23,290 bases of DNA, from positions 10,679 through 33,968 of the forward strand of contig DKJA01000086.1 of assembly GCA_002454505.1 (NCBI GenBank), in the 5' to 3' direction. Below, piece after piece: positions 13,907-21,200 of the stretch; the first letter of the stretch is position 1; every line of letters starts with the position of its first letter. Source of the DNA: Oxalobacteraceae bacterium UBA6704 (lineage in GTDB: Bacteria > Pseudomonadota > Gammaproteobacteria > Burkholderiales > Burkholderiaceae_D). The notes beneath the pieces were generated by a model that saw only the letters and a list, made by a program, of their open reading frames with translations, was not told where the DNA came from and did not search any database. A program made the position numbers and the translations under genes.

Positions 13907-14695
13907 ATGACCATCGGCCTGATCATCATCGGCGACGAAATCCTGTCCGGCAAACGGACCGACCAGCACTTCCCGAAAGTGGTGCAGCTGCTGGCCGCGC
14001 GCGGGCTGCAGCTGGGCTGGGCCGAATACGTGGGCGACGATCCGGCCCGCATCGTCGCCACGCTCAAGCGCACCTTCGCCACGAAAGACATCGTGTTCTC
14101 GTGCGGCGGCATCGGCGCCACGCCGGACGACCACACGCGCCAGGCCGCCGCCACCGCATTGAACCGTCCGCTGGTGCTGCATCCGCAAGGCGCCGAGAAC
14201 ATCCGCCAGCGTGTGCTGCAGATGGCCCGCGAGGCGGGGCAGCAGGCCGACCTGGACACGCCGGAAAACCTGCACCGGCTGACGATGGCCGAATTCGCCG
14301 CAGGGGCCGAGCTGATCCCGAACCCGTACAACAACGTGGCCGGCTTCGCGCTGGGCACGCATTACTTCCTGCCGGGCTTTCCCGTGATGGCGTGGCCGAT
14401 GATCGAATGGGTGCTCGACACGCACCATGCGGACCTGTTCAACCGCGAACCCCGCACGGAACGCGCGACGCTTGTCTACGAAGCGGCCGAATCGGCGTTA
14501 ACCCCGTTGATGGTGGAGATCGAAGCGGCCTGGCCGGGCGTCAGGGTATTCAGCCTGCCCAGCGTGGGCGATGCGCAGACGCGCCGCCACATCGAGCTGG
14601 GCGTGAAGGGCAATCCGGAGCAGGTGGATGCCGCGTTTGCCTACCTGTGCGCGGCCCTCGATGCGCTGCACGTGGAATACGAGAAGACGGCGTGA
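13907..14695 (+). CDS. CinA-like MoaB/Mog-fold protein (competence/damage-inducible family, single domain)
   Basis: A 262-residue cytoplasmic protein. The N-terminal MoCF fold starts GLIIIGDEILSGKRTDQH (4-21) and includes SCGGIGATPDDHT, the molybdopterin-type nucleotide-binding loop found in MoeA, MogA and the CinA N-terminal half. A second half with PGFPVMAWPM and a C-terminal alpha/beta domain follows. The deamidase (PncC) domain of full CinA is absent. Related enzymes cleave pyrophosphate bonds of dinucleotides such as ADP-ribose or FAD, but the substrate here is not known. I take the ATG at 13907; GTG at 13901 is also possible, with AGGAG at 13892-13896 serving either. It shares an operon with EI24. 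Confidence 0.85.
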   Translation: MTIGLIIIGDEILSGKRTDQHFPKVVQLLAARGLQLGWAEYVGDDPARIVATLKRTFATKDIVFSCGGIGATPDDHTRQAAATALNRPLVLHPQGAENIRQRVLQMAREAGQQADLDTPENLHRLTMAEFAAGAELIPNPYNNVAGFALGTHYFLPGFPVMAWPMIEWVLDTHHADLFNREPRTERATLVYEAAESALTPLMVEIEAAWPGVRVFSLPSVGDAQTRRHIELGVKGNPEQVDAAFAYLCAALDALHVEYEKTA

Positions 14696-14734
14696 ACGTG
14701 CGCGCATGACGAAGGGATGACACGGAGGGGTGAT

Positions 14735-14785
14735 ACAACGGAGCAGTAAGCGCTCTTTCTCCTGGGCCAGTGTCGTTGTTTTTTT
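14735..14785 (+). terminator. Likely terminator after the CinA-like gene
   Basis: ACAACG (14735-14740) pairs with CGTTGT (14774-14779), and inner GGAG/CTCC segments extend the structure. A run of seven Ts (14779-14785) follows at once. It lies 40 bases past the stop. The remainder up to 14898 holds the leader of the next gene with no clear promoter. Confidence 0.5.
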
Positions 14786-14898
14786 GCGAAAATAGCGGGC
14801 GCGCGGCAAATATTCGCTGAGTTCGACCGTGCGCATGAGTGTCATGTGGTGCAATGGCAATAAGGCAGCCCGCCTGCTGCAGTAACGTAAGCAAAACT

Positions 14899-17800
14899 AT
14901 GTCTTCCCAATACGATCAAGAAACCGAGCGGCTGGACGAGGAACAGGCCGCAACGCCGCCGCCGTCCCAGCCGAAAAGCAAGCGCTCCCGCAACGCGTTC
15001 ATCGTCCTGATGCTGGTCCTGCTGTCGCTGGCCGCATGGTGGGCGTACCACGAATCGCGCACGTCCACGATGCAGGCGAAGTACTTCACCGGCATCGTCA
15101 GGCAGCTCGATTACAAGGTCGAGCCGGGCCCCAGCGATTCGATCCGCTACCCGCACGACAGCCCGTACGACGAGCGCCTGGGCTACGCCAACATCCCCGA
15201 CTACCTGGCCCGGCTGAAGCAGCGCGACTACGCGGTGCAGGCGCAGTCGCGCTTCTCGCCGAAGATGGTGCAGCTGGCCGACATGGGCCTGTTCACCACG
15301 TACCGCGAAAAGACCCGCACCGGCCTGACGATCTACGATTGCCGCGCCCAGCCGCTGTTCTCGGCCAGCTATCCGGAGCGGATCTACGCCGGCTTCGACC
15401 AGGCGCCGCAGGCCCTGATCCACAGCCTGCTGTTCATCGAGAACCGCGAACTGCTGGACAGCACCTACCCGAAGCGCAATCCGGCCGTGGAATGGGACCG
15501 CCTGTCGAAAGCGATCCTGGAAAAATCGATGAGCGCCGTGGGCCTGGGCGGCTCGCGCGCGGCCGGCGGCAGCACGCTGGCCACGCAAATCGAGAAATAC
15601 CGCCATTCGCCGGAAGGGCGCACGGCATCGATGAAGGACAAGCTGCAGCAGATGGTGTCGGCCACGCTGCGCGCCTACCAGCAGGGCGAGGATACGACGA
15701 AGGTGCGGCGCCAGATCGTCGTCGATTACCTGAACACGGTGCCGCTGTCGGCCAAGCCGGGCTACGGCGAAGTGAACGGCATCGGCGACGGCATGTGGGT
15801 CTGGTACGGCCGCGACTTCAACGAAGTGAGCCGGCTGCTGTCCGGCCGCATGGACCAGCCGGGCAGCGCGCTGGCGTTCAAGGAAGCGCTGTCGCTGCTG
15901 ATCGCGCAGCGCCGCCCCAGCCACTACCTGGGCGCCGGCGACAAGGACCTGGAAGTGCTGGCCAACAGCCACCTGCGCGTGCTGGCGCAGGCCGGCATCA
16001 TCACGCCGGCGCTGCGCGACGCGGCGCTGAAGGAAGTGCTGCATCCGGCGCAGGGCAACGGCCTGCAGGCCGCACCGCCAATGAGCTACGTGACGAAGAA
16101 GGCATCGAACGCCGTGCGCGTGCACCTGGCTAATCTGCTGGGCGACAACCGCATGTACAACCTGGACCGGCTGGACCTGTCCGTCGTCAGCACGCTGGAC
16201 GCGGATGCGCAGCGCGCCGTCACCGGCATGCTGCGCGACCTGCGCGATGCGGAAACGGCGCAGAAGGCGGGCCTGACGGGCAAGGGCATGCTGGGCAACG
16301 GCGATCCGGCCAACGTGGTGTACAGCTTCACGCTGCTGGAAAAAGGCGACAAGGTCAATTACCTGCGCGTGCAGACGGATAACTACGACCAGCCGCTGGA
16401 CATCAACGAAGGCGCCAAGCTGGACCTGGGCTCGACGGCCAAGCTGCGCACGCTGGTCACGTACATGGACATCATCGACCAGCTGTATAAAAAATACGGC
16501 AAGATGAGCGCGGACGAACTGGGCAAGGTGGCCTTCGATCCGAAGGACCGGCTGACGGCATGGGGCATCGAATACCTGTCGATGACGCCGGTGGACAAGC
16601 GCGACCTGACGGCGATGCTGAACGCGGCAATGGAACGCAAGTACTCCGGCAATCCGGGCGAGGGCTTCTTCACCGGCGGCGGCCTGCATTACTTCGGCAA
16701 CTTCTCGAAGGAAGACGATCACAAGATCCTCACCGTCCGCGAAGGCCTGCGCCACTCGACCAACCTGCTGTTCGTGCGGCTGATGCGCGACGTGGCCAAG
16801 TACTACAGTTTCCAGATGCCCGGCTCGTCGGCCAGCCTGCTGGCCGATGCGGACGACCCGCGCCGCGCCCAGTACCTGGCCCGCTTCGCCGACAAGGAAG
16901 GCAAGGAGTTCCTGTACCGCTTCTGGGCCAAGTACAAGGGCAAGCCGAAGTCGGAGCTGGACCGCATCCTCGTCGACAGCATCCGCCCCACGCCGCTGCG
17001 ATTGGCGAACATCCACCGCACGCTGTTCCCCAACGCGTCACTGGGCGAGTTCGCGATTTTCGTCAACGGCAACCTGACCACGCAGAACGAAGTGCCGCAG
17101 GAACGCCTGCAGAAAATGTACGACCAGTACGCGATGGACAAGTGGAACCTGGCCGACCGCGGCTACCTCGCCAACGTGCACCCGCTGGAACTGTGGCTGG
17201 TGGCCTACCTGCGCCAGAACGAAGGCGCCACGCTGAGCCAGGCGGTGGCCGCGTCCGAGAAGGAACGCCAGGAAGTCTACCAATGGCTGTTCCGCACGCA
17301 CCGCAAGCACGCGCAGGACAAGCGCATCGCCGGCCTGCTGGAGATGGAAGCGTTCATGGAAATCCACCGCCAGTGGAAGAAGATGGGCTATCCGTTCGAC
17401 TCGCTGGTACCGTCTTACGCGACGACGCTGGGCGCCTCGGCGGACCGTCCCGCCGCGCTGGCCGAGATGATGGGCATCATCGTCAACGGCGGCGTTCGCA
17501 AGGCCACGCAGCGCATCGACTCGCTGCACTTCGCGGCCGGCACGCCATACGACACGAAGGTCGCCCGCGGCAAGGAAGTGGCGGCCGAACAGGTGCTGTC
17601 GCCGGAAGTGGCGCGCGTGGTCGCCAACGAAATCCGCGGCGTGGTATCGGACGGCACGGCCAAGCGCGCCAAGGCCGCGTTCACGGCCGCCGACGGCACC
17701 AATATCCCCGTGGCCGGCAAGACCGGTACCGGCGACCAGCGCTTCGACGTGTACGCCGCCGGCGGCCGCCTGATCGAATCGCGCTACGTGAACCGCTCGG

Positions 17801-18036
17801 CCACGTTCGTGTTCAACATCGGCGAGCGCTTCTTCGGCAGCATGACGGCCTACGTGCACGGCCCCGAATCGAAGAACTACGACTTCACCAGCGCGCTGCC
17901 GGTGCAACTGCTGACGGTGCTGGCACCGAGCCTGATGCCGCTGATCGAGCCGAACCAGCAGGCGCTGCCAGAGGGGTCTTCGGTTGCTGCCGCTGCCGCC
18001 GCCCTCGGCGCGCCGGTCAAGGCCTGCGGCGGGTAA
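14899..18036 (+). CDS. Large divergent class A penicillin-binding protein (GT51 plus transpeptidase)
   Basis: A 1045-residue inner-membrane protein with a cytoplasmic Pro/Lys-rich tail, one membrane anchor (about 33-50) and a periplasmic body. The glycosyltransferase-51 region (about 150-345) keeps Glu181 in LFIENRE and the GGSTLATQIEKY block (223-234). It departs from the family consensus nearby: EDR..F is ENR..L, and the second catalytic Glu position appears to be Gln. The transpeptidase part carries all three serine-acyltransferase motifs: STAK (512-515), STN (620-622) and KTG (941-943). An unusual segment of roughly 190 residues separates STN from the rest. It should cross-link peptidoglycan; polymerase activity is doubtful. 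The ATG at 14899 has only a weak ribosome site. It is a single gene with a hairpin terminator downstream. Confidence 0.85.
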   Translation: MSSQYDQETERLDEEQAATPPPSQPKSKRSRNAFIVLMLVLLSLAAWWAYHESRTSTMQAKYFTGIVRQLDYKVEPGPSDSIRYPHDSPYDERLGYANIPDYLARLKQRDYAVQAQSRFSPKMVQLADMGLFTTYREKTRTGLTIYDCRAQPLFSASYPERIYAGFDQAPQALIHSLLFIENRELLDSTYPKRNPAVEWDRLSKAILEKSMSAVGLGGSRAAGGSTLATQIEKYRHSPEGRTASMKDKLQQMVSATLRAYQQGEDTTKVRRQIVVDYLNTVPLSAKPGYGEVNGIGDGMWVWYGRDFNEVSRLLSGRMDQPGSALAFKEALSLLIAQRRPSHYLGAGDKDLEVLANSHLRVLAQAGIITPALRDAALKEVLHPAQGNGLQAAPPMSYVTKKASNAVRVHLANLLGDNRMYNLDRLDLSVVSTLDADAQRAVTGMLRDLRDAETAQKAGLTGKGMLGNGDPANVVYSFTLLEKGDKVNYLRVQTDNYDQPLDINEGAKLDLGSTAKLRTLVTYMDIIDQLYKKYGKMSADELGKVAFDPKDRLTAWGIEYLSMTPVDKRDLTAMLNAAMERKYSGNPGEGFFTGGGLHYFGNFSKEDDHKILTVREGLRHSTNLLFVRLMRDVAKYYSFQMPGSSASLLADADDPRRAQYLARFADKEGKEFLYRFWAKYKGKPKSELDRILVDSIRPTPLRLANIHRTLFPNASLGEFAIFVNGNLTTQNEVPQERLQKMYDQYAMDKWNLADRGYLANVHPLELWLVAYLRQNEGATLSQAVAASEKERQEVYQWLFRTHRKHAQDKRIAGLLEMEAFMEIHRQWKKMGYPFDSLVPSYATTLGASADRPAALAEMMGIIVNGGVRKATQRIDSLHFAAGTPYDTKVARGKEVAAEQVLSPEVARVVANEIRGVVSDGTAKRAKAAFTAADGTNIPVAGKTGTGDQRFDVYAAGGRLIESRYVNRSATFVFNIGERFFGSMTAYVHGPESKNYDFTSALPVQLLTVLAPSLMPLIEPNQQALPEGSSVAAAAAALGAPVKACGG

Positions 18037-18137
18037 GCGGGCAGGGACAGCGGGAGTGTCACATGGCACTCCGGCTGTCGCCGCAGTGGCGGTGGATTCG
18101 AGCTATGTGCCGCAGCTACTGCTGTCTTCGGCGATCA

Positions 18138-18177
18138 GGCGGATAGCTCAGCGCTGCGCAGTGCTCCGCCGGTTTTG
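18138..18177 (+). terminator. Probable terminator after the PBP gene
   Basis: GGCGGA (18138-18143) pairs with TCCGCC (18165-18170), with an inner near-perfect AGCGCTGC/GCAGTGCT stem, followed by GGTTTTG. It lies about 100 bases past the stop. The rest of 18037-18278 shows no gene, apart from a small GGAGTG/CACTCC hairpin at 18053-18072. Confidence 0.45.
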
Positions 18178-18278
18178 ATCGCAGCCTCCGCCTGTCTGTT
18201 CTGCCATTTGTTCCCTCAGCATCGCATCGCCGCGGTTACCAAAGTAAATCCAGCGGCATTGGAACTATAATTTCGGGA

Positions 18279-18782
18279 TCAACAGTCAATTGTCCCGCCG
18301 CCGCGTTTGGCTGCTGCTGCCGCTGACTGTTTCGTTCCCGATATGGTCCATGGCTTCAAATCCTCTGCTGACATTGGATAGTAGGGATGCCCTGGGGTGC
18401 AATTCGAAATAATTACTTTTACGATGTTATTCTCGTAAAAGTGGATTTGCACCTGCCCGGGTGCCAGATATTTCGGTATTTCGATGTCCTTTTCCTGGGG
18501 GCGCGGCATGGGATCATTGTCGGTCCAGACGACATCATAGGTCCATGAAATCTTTGCCTTCAAATCGGGTCGCCATTTCGCGGGAAGTGAAATGCAGCAG
18601 GTCTCTTTCCCTCCGCCCTGTGCGCTGACATCTGGCCCGATGGTCCCGTTTATACGCAAGGCTACTATTGAAAGCCGCTGCATATGGTTGTAGCCGGTAA
18701 TACTTGCTGCTACGGTGCGCTCGCTGCAACCAAATATGACGTTGAGAAGTAGAAGTATGACTATTTTAGTTAGGATTCTCAT
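18279..18782 (-). CDS. DUF3304-type lipoprotein, copy A
   Basis: A 167-residue exported protein with a lipoprotein-like signal peptide (hydrophobic 4-17, Cys19 after FG). It has the TGYNH motif (ITGYNHMQ), a GGGKETCCISLP block with paired cysteines, a WxYDV strand, the HFYENNIVKVII segment and a C-terminal GGGTIDC. These are the hallmarks of the uncharacterised DUF3304 family. The ATG has AGGGA upstream. It lies 97 bases downstream of a paralog of exactly the same length with roughly half of its residues identical. The local DNA is less GC-rich than the flanks. Relatives are often found in secretion-effector neighbourhoods, but no effector gene is visible here. Function unknown. Confidence 0.8.
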   Translation of the reverse strand: MRILTKIVILLLLNVIFGCSERTVAASITGYNHMQRLSIVALRINGTIGPDVSAQGGGKETCCISLPAKWRPDLKAKISWTYDVVWTDNDPMPRPQEKDIEIPKYLAPGQVQIHFYENNIVKVIISNCTPGHPYYPMSAEDLKPWTISGTKQSAAAAAKRGGGTIDC

Positions 18783-18879
18783 TTTCCCTTGCGGCGAGCG
18801 TCAGCCCGGGCAGCTTTCGGCATGATTGTAAATTTATCTTTAATGGAAATAAGGTACCTGATTCAGGGGGGCGTCGCGA

Positions 18880-19383
18880 TCAGCAATCGATACTCCCTCC
18901 GCCACGGGCTGCGGCTTCCCGCATGGATGCTTTATTTCCATGTGCTTTCCAGGGCAATAAGTCTTCTTTGGACATGGGGTAAAAAGGATGAGGTGGCGAA
19001 TAAGGCGATACGACGATTTTCAACTTATGATTTTCGTAGAAATGAACTTGCACCTTCTCGGGAGAGTTGTATCTTGGGATTTCTATTTCAGCCTGTTGCG
19101 GAGGCGGGACTGAGCCAGTATCCTGCTGCAAAACATCATAGTTCCAATAAATTTTGGCCTTCATTCCAGGATACCAATCATTTGGCAGTGAGACGCAGCA
19201 TGTCTCACCGCCGCCGGTGCCAGGGCTTACATTCGGCCCCATGGCTCCATTAATATAAAATTCGCCTATGAAAAGCCTGGTCATATGATTGTAGCCAGTG
19301 ATGCTTACCGCAGTTGTCCGTTCCCTGCAGCTGAGCAGAGCAGGAGCGAATAAGAAAATGACGAGAGCTGATCGTATATTCAT
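18880..19383 (-). CDS. DUF3304-type lipoprotein, copy B
   Basis: A 167-residue paralog of the neighbouring gene, transcribed first. It has a signal peptide with lipobox ALLSC (Cys19), then RERTTAVSITGYNHM, GGGETCCVSLPNDW, WNYDV, VHFYENHKLKIVV, PHPFYPMSKEDLLPW and the end GGGSIDC. The paired Cys, the GYNH motif and the HFYEN segment line up without gaps with copy A, so the pair arose by tandem duplication followed by divergence. The signal peptides and the middle loops differ most. No strong ribosome site is visible ahead of the ATG (AT-rich leader). Both copies are probably anchored in the outer or inner membrane facing the periplasm. Confidence 0.8.
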   Translation of the reverse strand: MNIRSALVIFLFAPALLSCRERTTAVSITGYNHMTRLFIGEFYINGAMGPNVSPGTGGGETCCVSLPNDWYPGMKAKIYWNYDVLQQDTGSVPPPQQAEIEIPRYNSPEKVQVHFYENHKLKIVVSPYSPPHPFYPMSKEDLLPWKAHGNKASMREAAARGGGSIDC

Positions 19384-19641
19384 AATTTTTTGTTAAAAAA
19401 TGAGCACTGCATCAAGTGGAATTTAATCGTGGATAGTGAAAAAATATTTCAACTTTCACAATAAAGGTACTGAATAGAATAACAGTAAATTGGCTGGTTA
19501 TGCTGCTCGGATATTTCTATATGATAAGATAATTATAAGCTCTCTGGTTCAATTTTTTGTTGATTATCGATACTCTGACAGCGGCCTCGCGCACGTCATT
19601 CCCCTTGCGCATAACGCTCTTTGTTGGCAATGTAGCCACCC
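19384..19641. other. AT-rich intergenic region between divergent genes
   Basis: No gene is seen. By hand count, 19381-19560 is about 29% GC (52 of 180), far below the flanking genes. It contains several AT-rich promoter-like boxes on both strands, including a minus-strand TATAAT at 19532-19537, but none with a convincing partner. AATTTTTTGTT occurs twice (19384-19394 and 19551-19561), which may be chance in such DNA. It must hold the promoters of the DUF3304 pair and the TAXI gene. Confidence 0.7.
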
Positions 19642-21027
19642 ATGAAACCCGCCCTCCGCAAGACCATGAACCGCCTCAAGAAATTCACGAGCTTTTCGCC
19701 CCGTGACCTGATCGCGTCCGCCGCGCCGACGATCCTGGCGATCGCCGCCATCTGCGTGCTGGCCTATGTGATCGTCGATCCCGCGCCGCCGCGCCGTGTG
19801 ACGCTGGCGACGGGCCAGGAAAACAGCGCCTACGATGCCTTCGGCAAGAAGTACGCCGAGCAGCTGAAGGCGGACAAGATCGCCGTCACGCTGACCGGCT
19901 CGCACGGCTCGCGCGACAACCTCAAGCTGCTGGCCGACGGCAAGGTCGATATCGCCTTCGTGCAGAGCGGCTCGACGGACCAGGAAGCGGCCGAGCGGCA
20001 GGGCCTCGTGTCGCTGGGCAGCCTGTTCGTCGAGCCGGTCTGGCTGTTCCTGCGCGAGAAGGACAAGCAGGCGCCGCTCACGCAACTGACGCAGCTGCGC
20101 GGCCTGAAGATCAATATCGGCGCGAAGGGCAGCGGCACGCCGCGGCTGTTCCGGCAGATCCTCGACGTCAACGGCGTCACGCCGGACGAACTGCAGACGA
20201 GCCAGCTGGACAACACGCCGGCCACCGTCGAACTGCTGGAAGGGCGCAGCGACGGCCTCGTGTTCGCCGCCGCGCCGGACGATCCGCTGATCCAGATGCT
20301 GCTGCAGACGCCGGGCGTCTACCTGTTCGATTTCACGCAGGCCGAGGCCTATACGCGCCGCCTGCCGTTCCTCACGCATGTGACGCTGCCGCGCGGGATC
20401 GTCGATCTTGGCCGCGATATCCCGGCGCGCGACTATCACCTGATCGCACCGACCGCCACGCTGGTGGCGCGCGAAGGTCTGCATCCGGCACTGATCGAAC
20501 TGTTCGTGCAGGCCGCCGCGAAGATCCACGGCGGCGCGGGCTGGTTTTCGCAGCAGGGCCAGTTCCCGTCGGCGCGCTACACGGAGATTCCCGTGGCCGA
20601 CGAAGCGGCCAAGTTTTACAAGGACGGCGCGCCGCTGCTGCAGCGCTACATGAGCTTCTGGCTGGCCAATTTCCTCGACCGCATGTGGGTGCTGGTGGTG
20701 GCGCTGGGCGCGCTGATCCTGCCGCTGTCGAAGATCGTGCCGCCGCTGTATGTATGGCGCGTGCGTTCGCGCGTGTACCGCTGGTACGGGCAATTGCGCA
20801 CCGTGGAGCAGGCGCTGGAGAACGCGAAAGACGCGCCGCCGGCCGAACGGGCCGCCATCCATGCGGCGCAGCTGGCGCGGCTCAACGACATCGAGGAGAG
20901 CGTCAACCACATCTCGATTCCGCTGTCGTTTGCCGAGGACCTGTACGGCCTGCGCAGCCACATCCAGCTGGTGCGACTGAGGATCGTTAGCCGGAACCCC
21001 ATTTCCACCCAAGAAAATGCGGGTTAA
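19642..21027 (+). CDS. TAXI-family solute-binding protein, membrane-anchored
   Basis: A 461-residue protein. An N-terminal membrane segment (about 24-46) leads to a periplasmic TAXI (TRAP-associated extracytoplasmic immunogenic) binding domain: RRVTLATGQENSAYDAFGKKYAE, then DGKVDIAFVQSG and LRGLKINIGAKGSGT. A second membrane helix (about 345-366, MWVLVVALGALILPLSK) follows, with a cytoplasmic tail of about 95 residues rich in Arg, Glu and Ala that is probably helical. This layout differs from secreted TAXI proteins. No TRAP permease genes are adjacent, so it may sense or deliver a ligand rather than feed a local transporter. The ATG at 19642 has no strong ribosome site; an ATG at 19666 would shorten the tail ahead of the first helix. 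Confidence 0.85.
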   Translation: MKPALRKTMNRLKKFTSFSPRDLIASAAPTILAIAAICVLAYVIVDPAPPRRVTLATGQENSAYDAFGKKYAEQLKADKIAVTLTGSHGSRDNLKLLADGKVDIAFVQSGSTDQEAAERQGLVSLGSLFVEPVWLFLREKDKQAPLTQLTQLRGLKINIGAKGSGTPRLFRQILDVNGVTPDELQTSQLDNTPATVELLEGRSDGLVFAAAPDDPLIQMLLQTPGVYLFDFTQAEAYTRRLPFLTHVTLPRGIVDLGRDIPARDYHLIAPTATLVAREGLHPALIELFVQAAAKIHGGAGWFSQQGQFPSARYTEIPVADEAAKFYKDGAPLLQRYMSFWLANFLDRMWVLVVALGALILPLSKIVPPLYVWRVRSRVYRWYGQLRTVEQALENAKDAPPAERAAIHAAQLARLNDIEESVNHISIPLSFAEDLYGLRSHIQLVRLRIVSRNPISTQENAG

Positions 21028-21093
21028 CGCGTAGAAGCTGTTTGATAATTGCGACACTGTGACAGCTTAGTGACCGGTGTGTGGCAGATTGGT

Positions 21094-21123
21094 TTGACAT
21101 TGCGCTCAGCGGGCGCCGATGAT
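21094..21123 (+). promoter_or_regulatory. Possible promoter of the TonB receptor gene
   Basis: A perfect TTGACA (21094-21099) is followed after 18 bases by GATGAT (21118-21123, 4 of 6). Transcription would start near 21130, about 70 bases before the ATG. No iron or other operator is recognised. The stretch 21028-21093 shows no gene. Confidence 0.35.
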
Positions 21124-21200
21124 GGTTACGGGGCGCACGCAGCGGCGTCCCGCTCACGGAAGCGCTGGATCACGTCACTCTCTCACACTAAGGGATCAGG

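Noticed and set aside
14842..17016. 724-codon minus-strand frame opposite the PBP
   Set aside because: It shadows the recognised PBP; its composition (Arg, Gln, His, Val) is typical of antisense GC-rich coding DNA.
18138..18190. Text resembling a tRNA: GGATAGCTCAG like a D-arm, then GGTTTTGATC like a T-arm
   Set aside because: No acceptor stem pairing, no anticodon arm and wrong spacing. The hairpin with a following T-run is better explained as a terminator.
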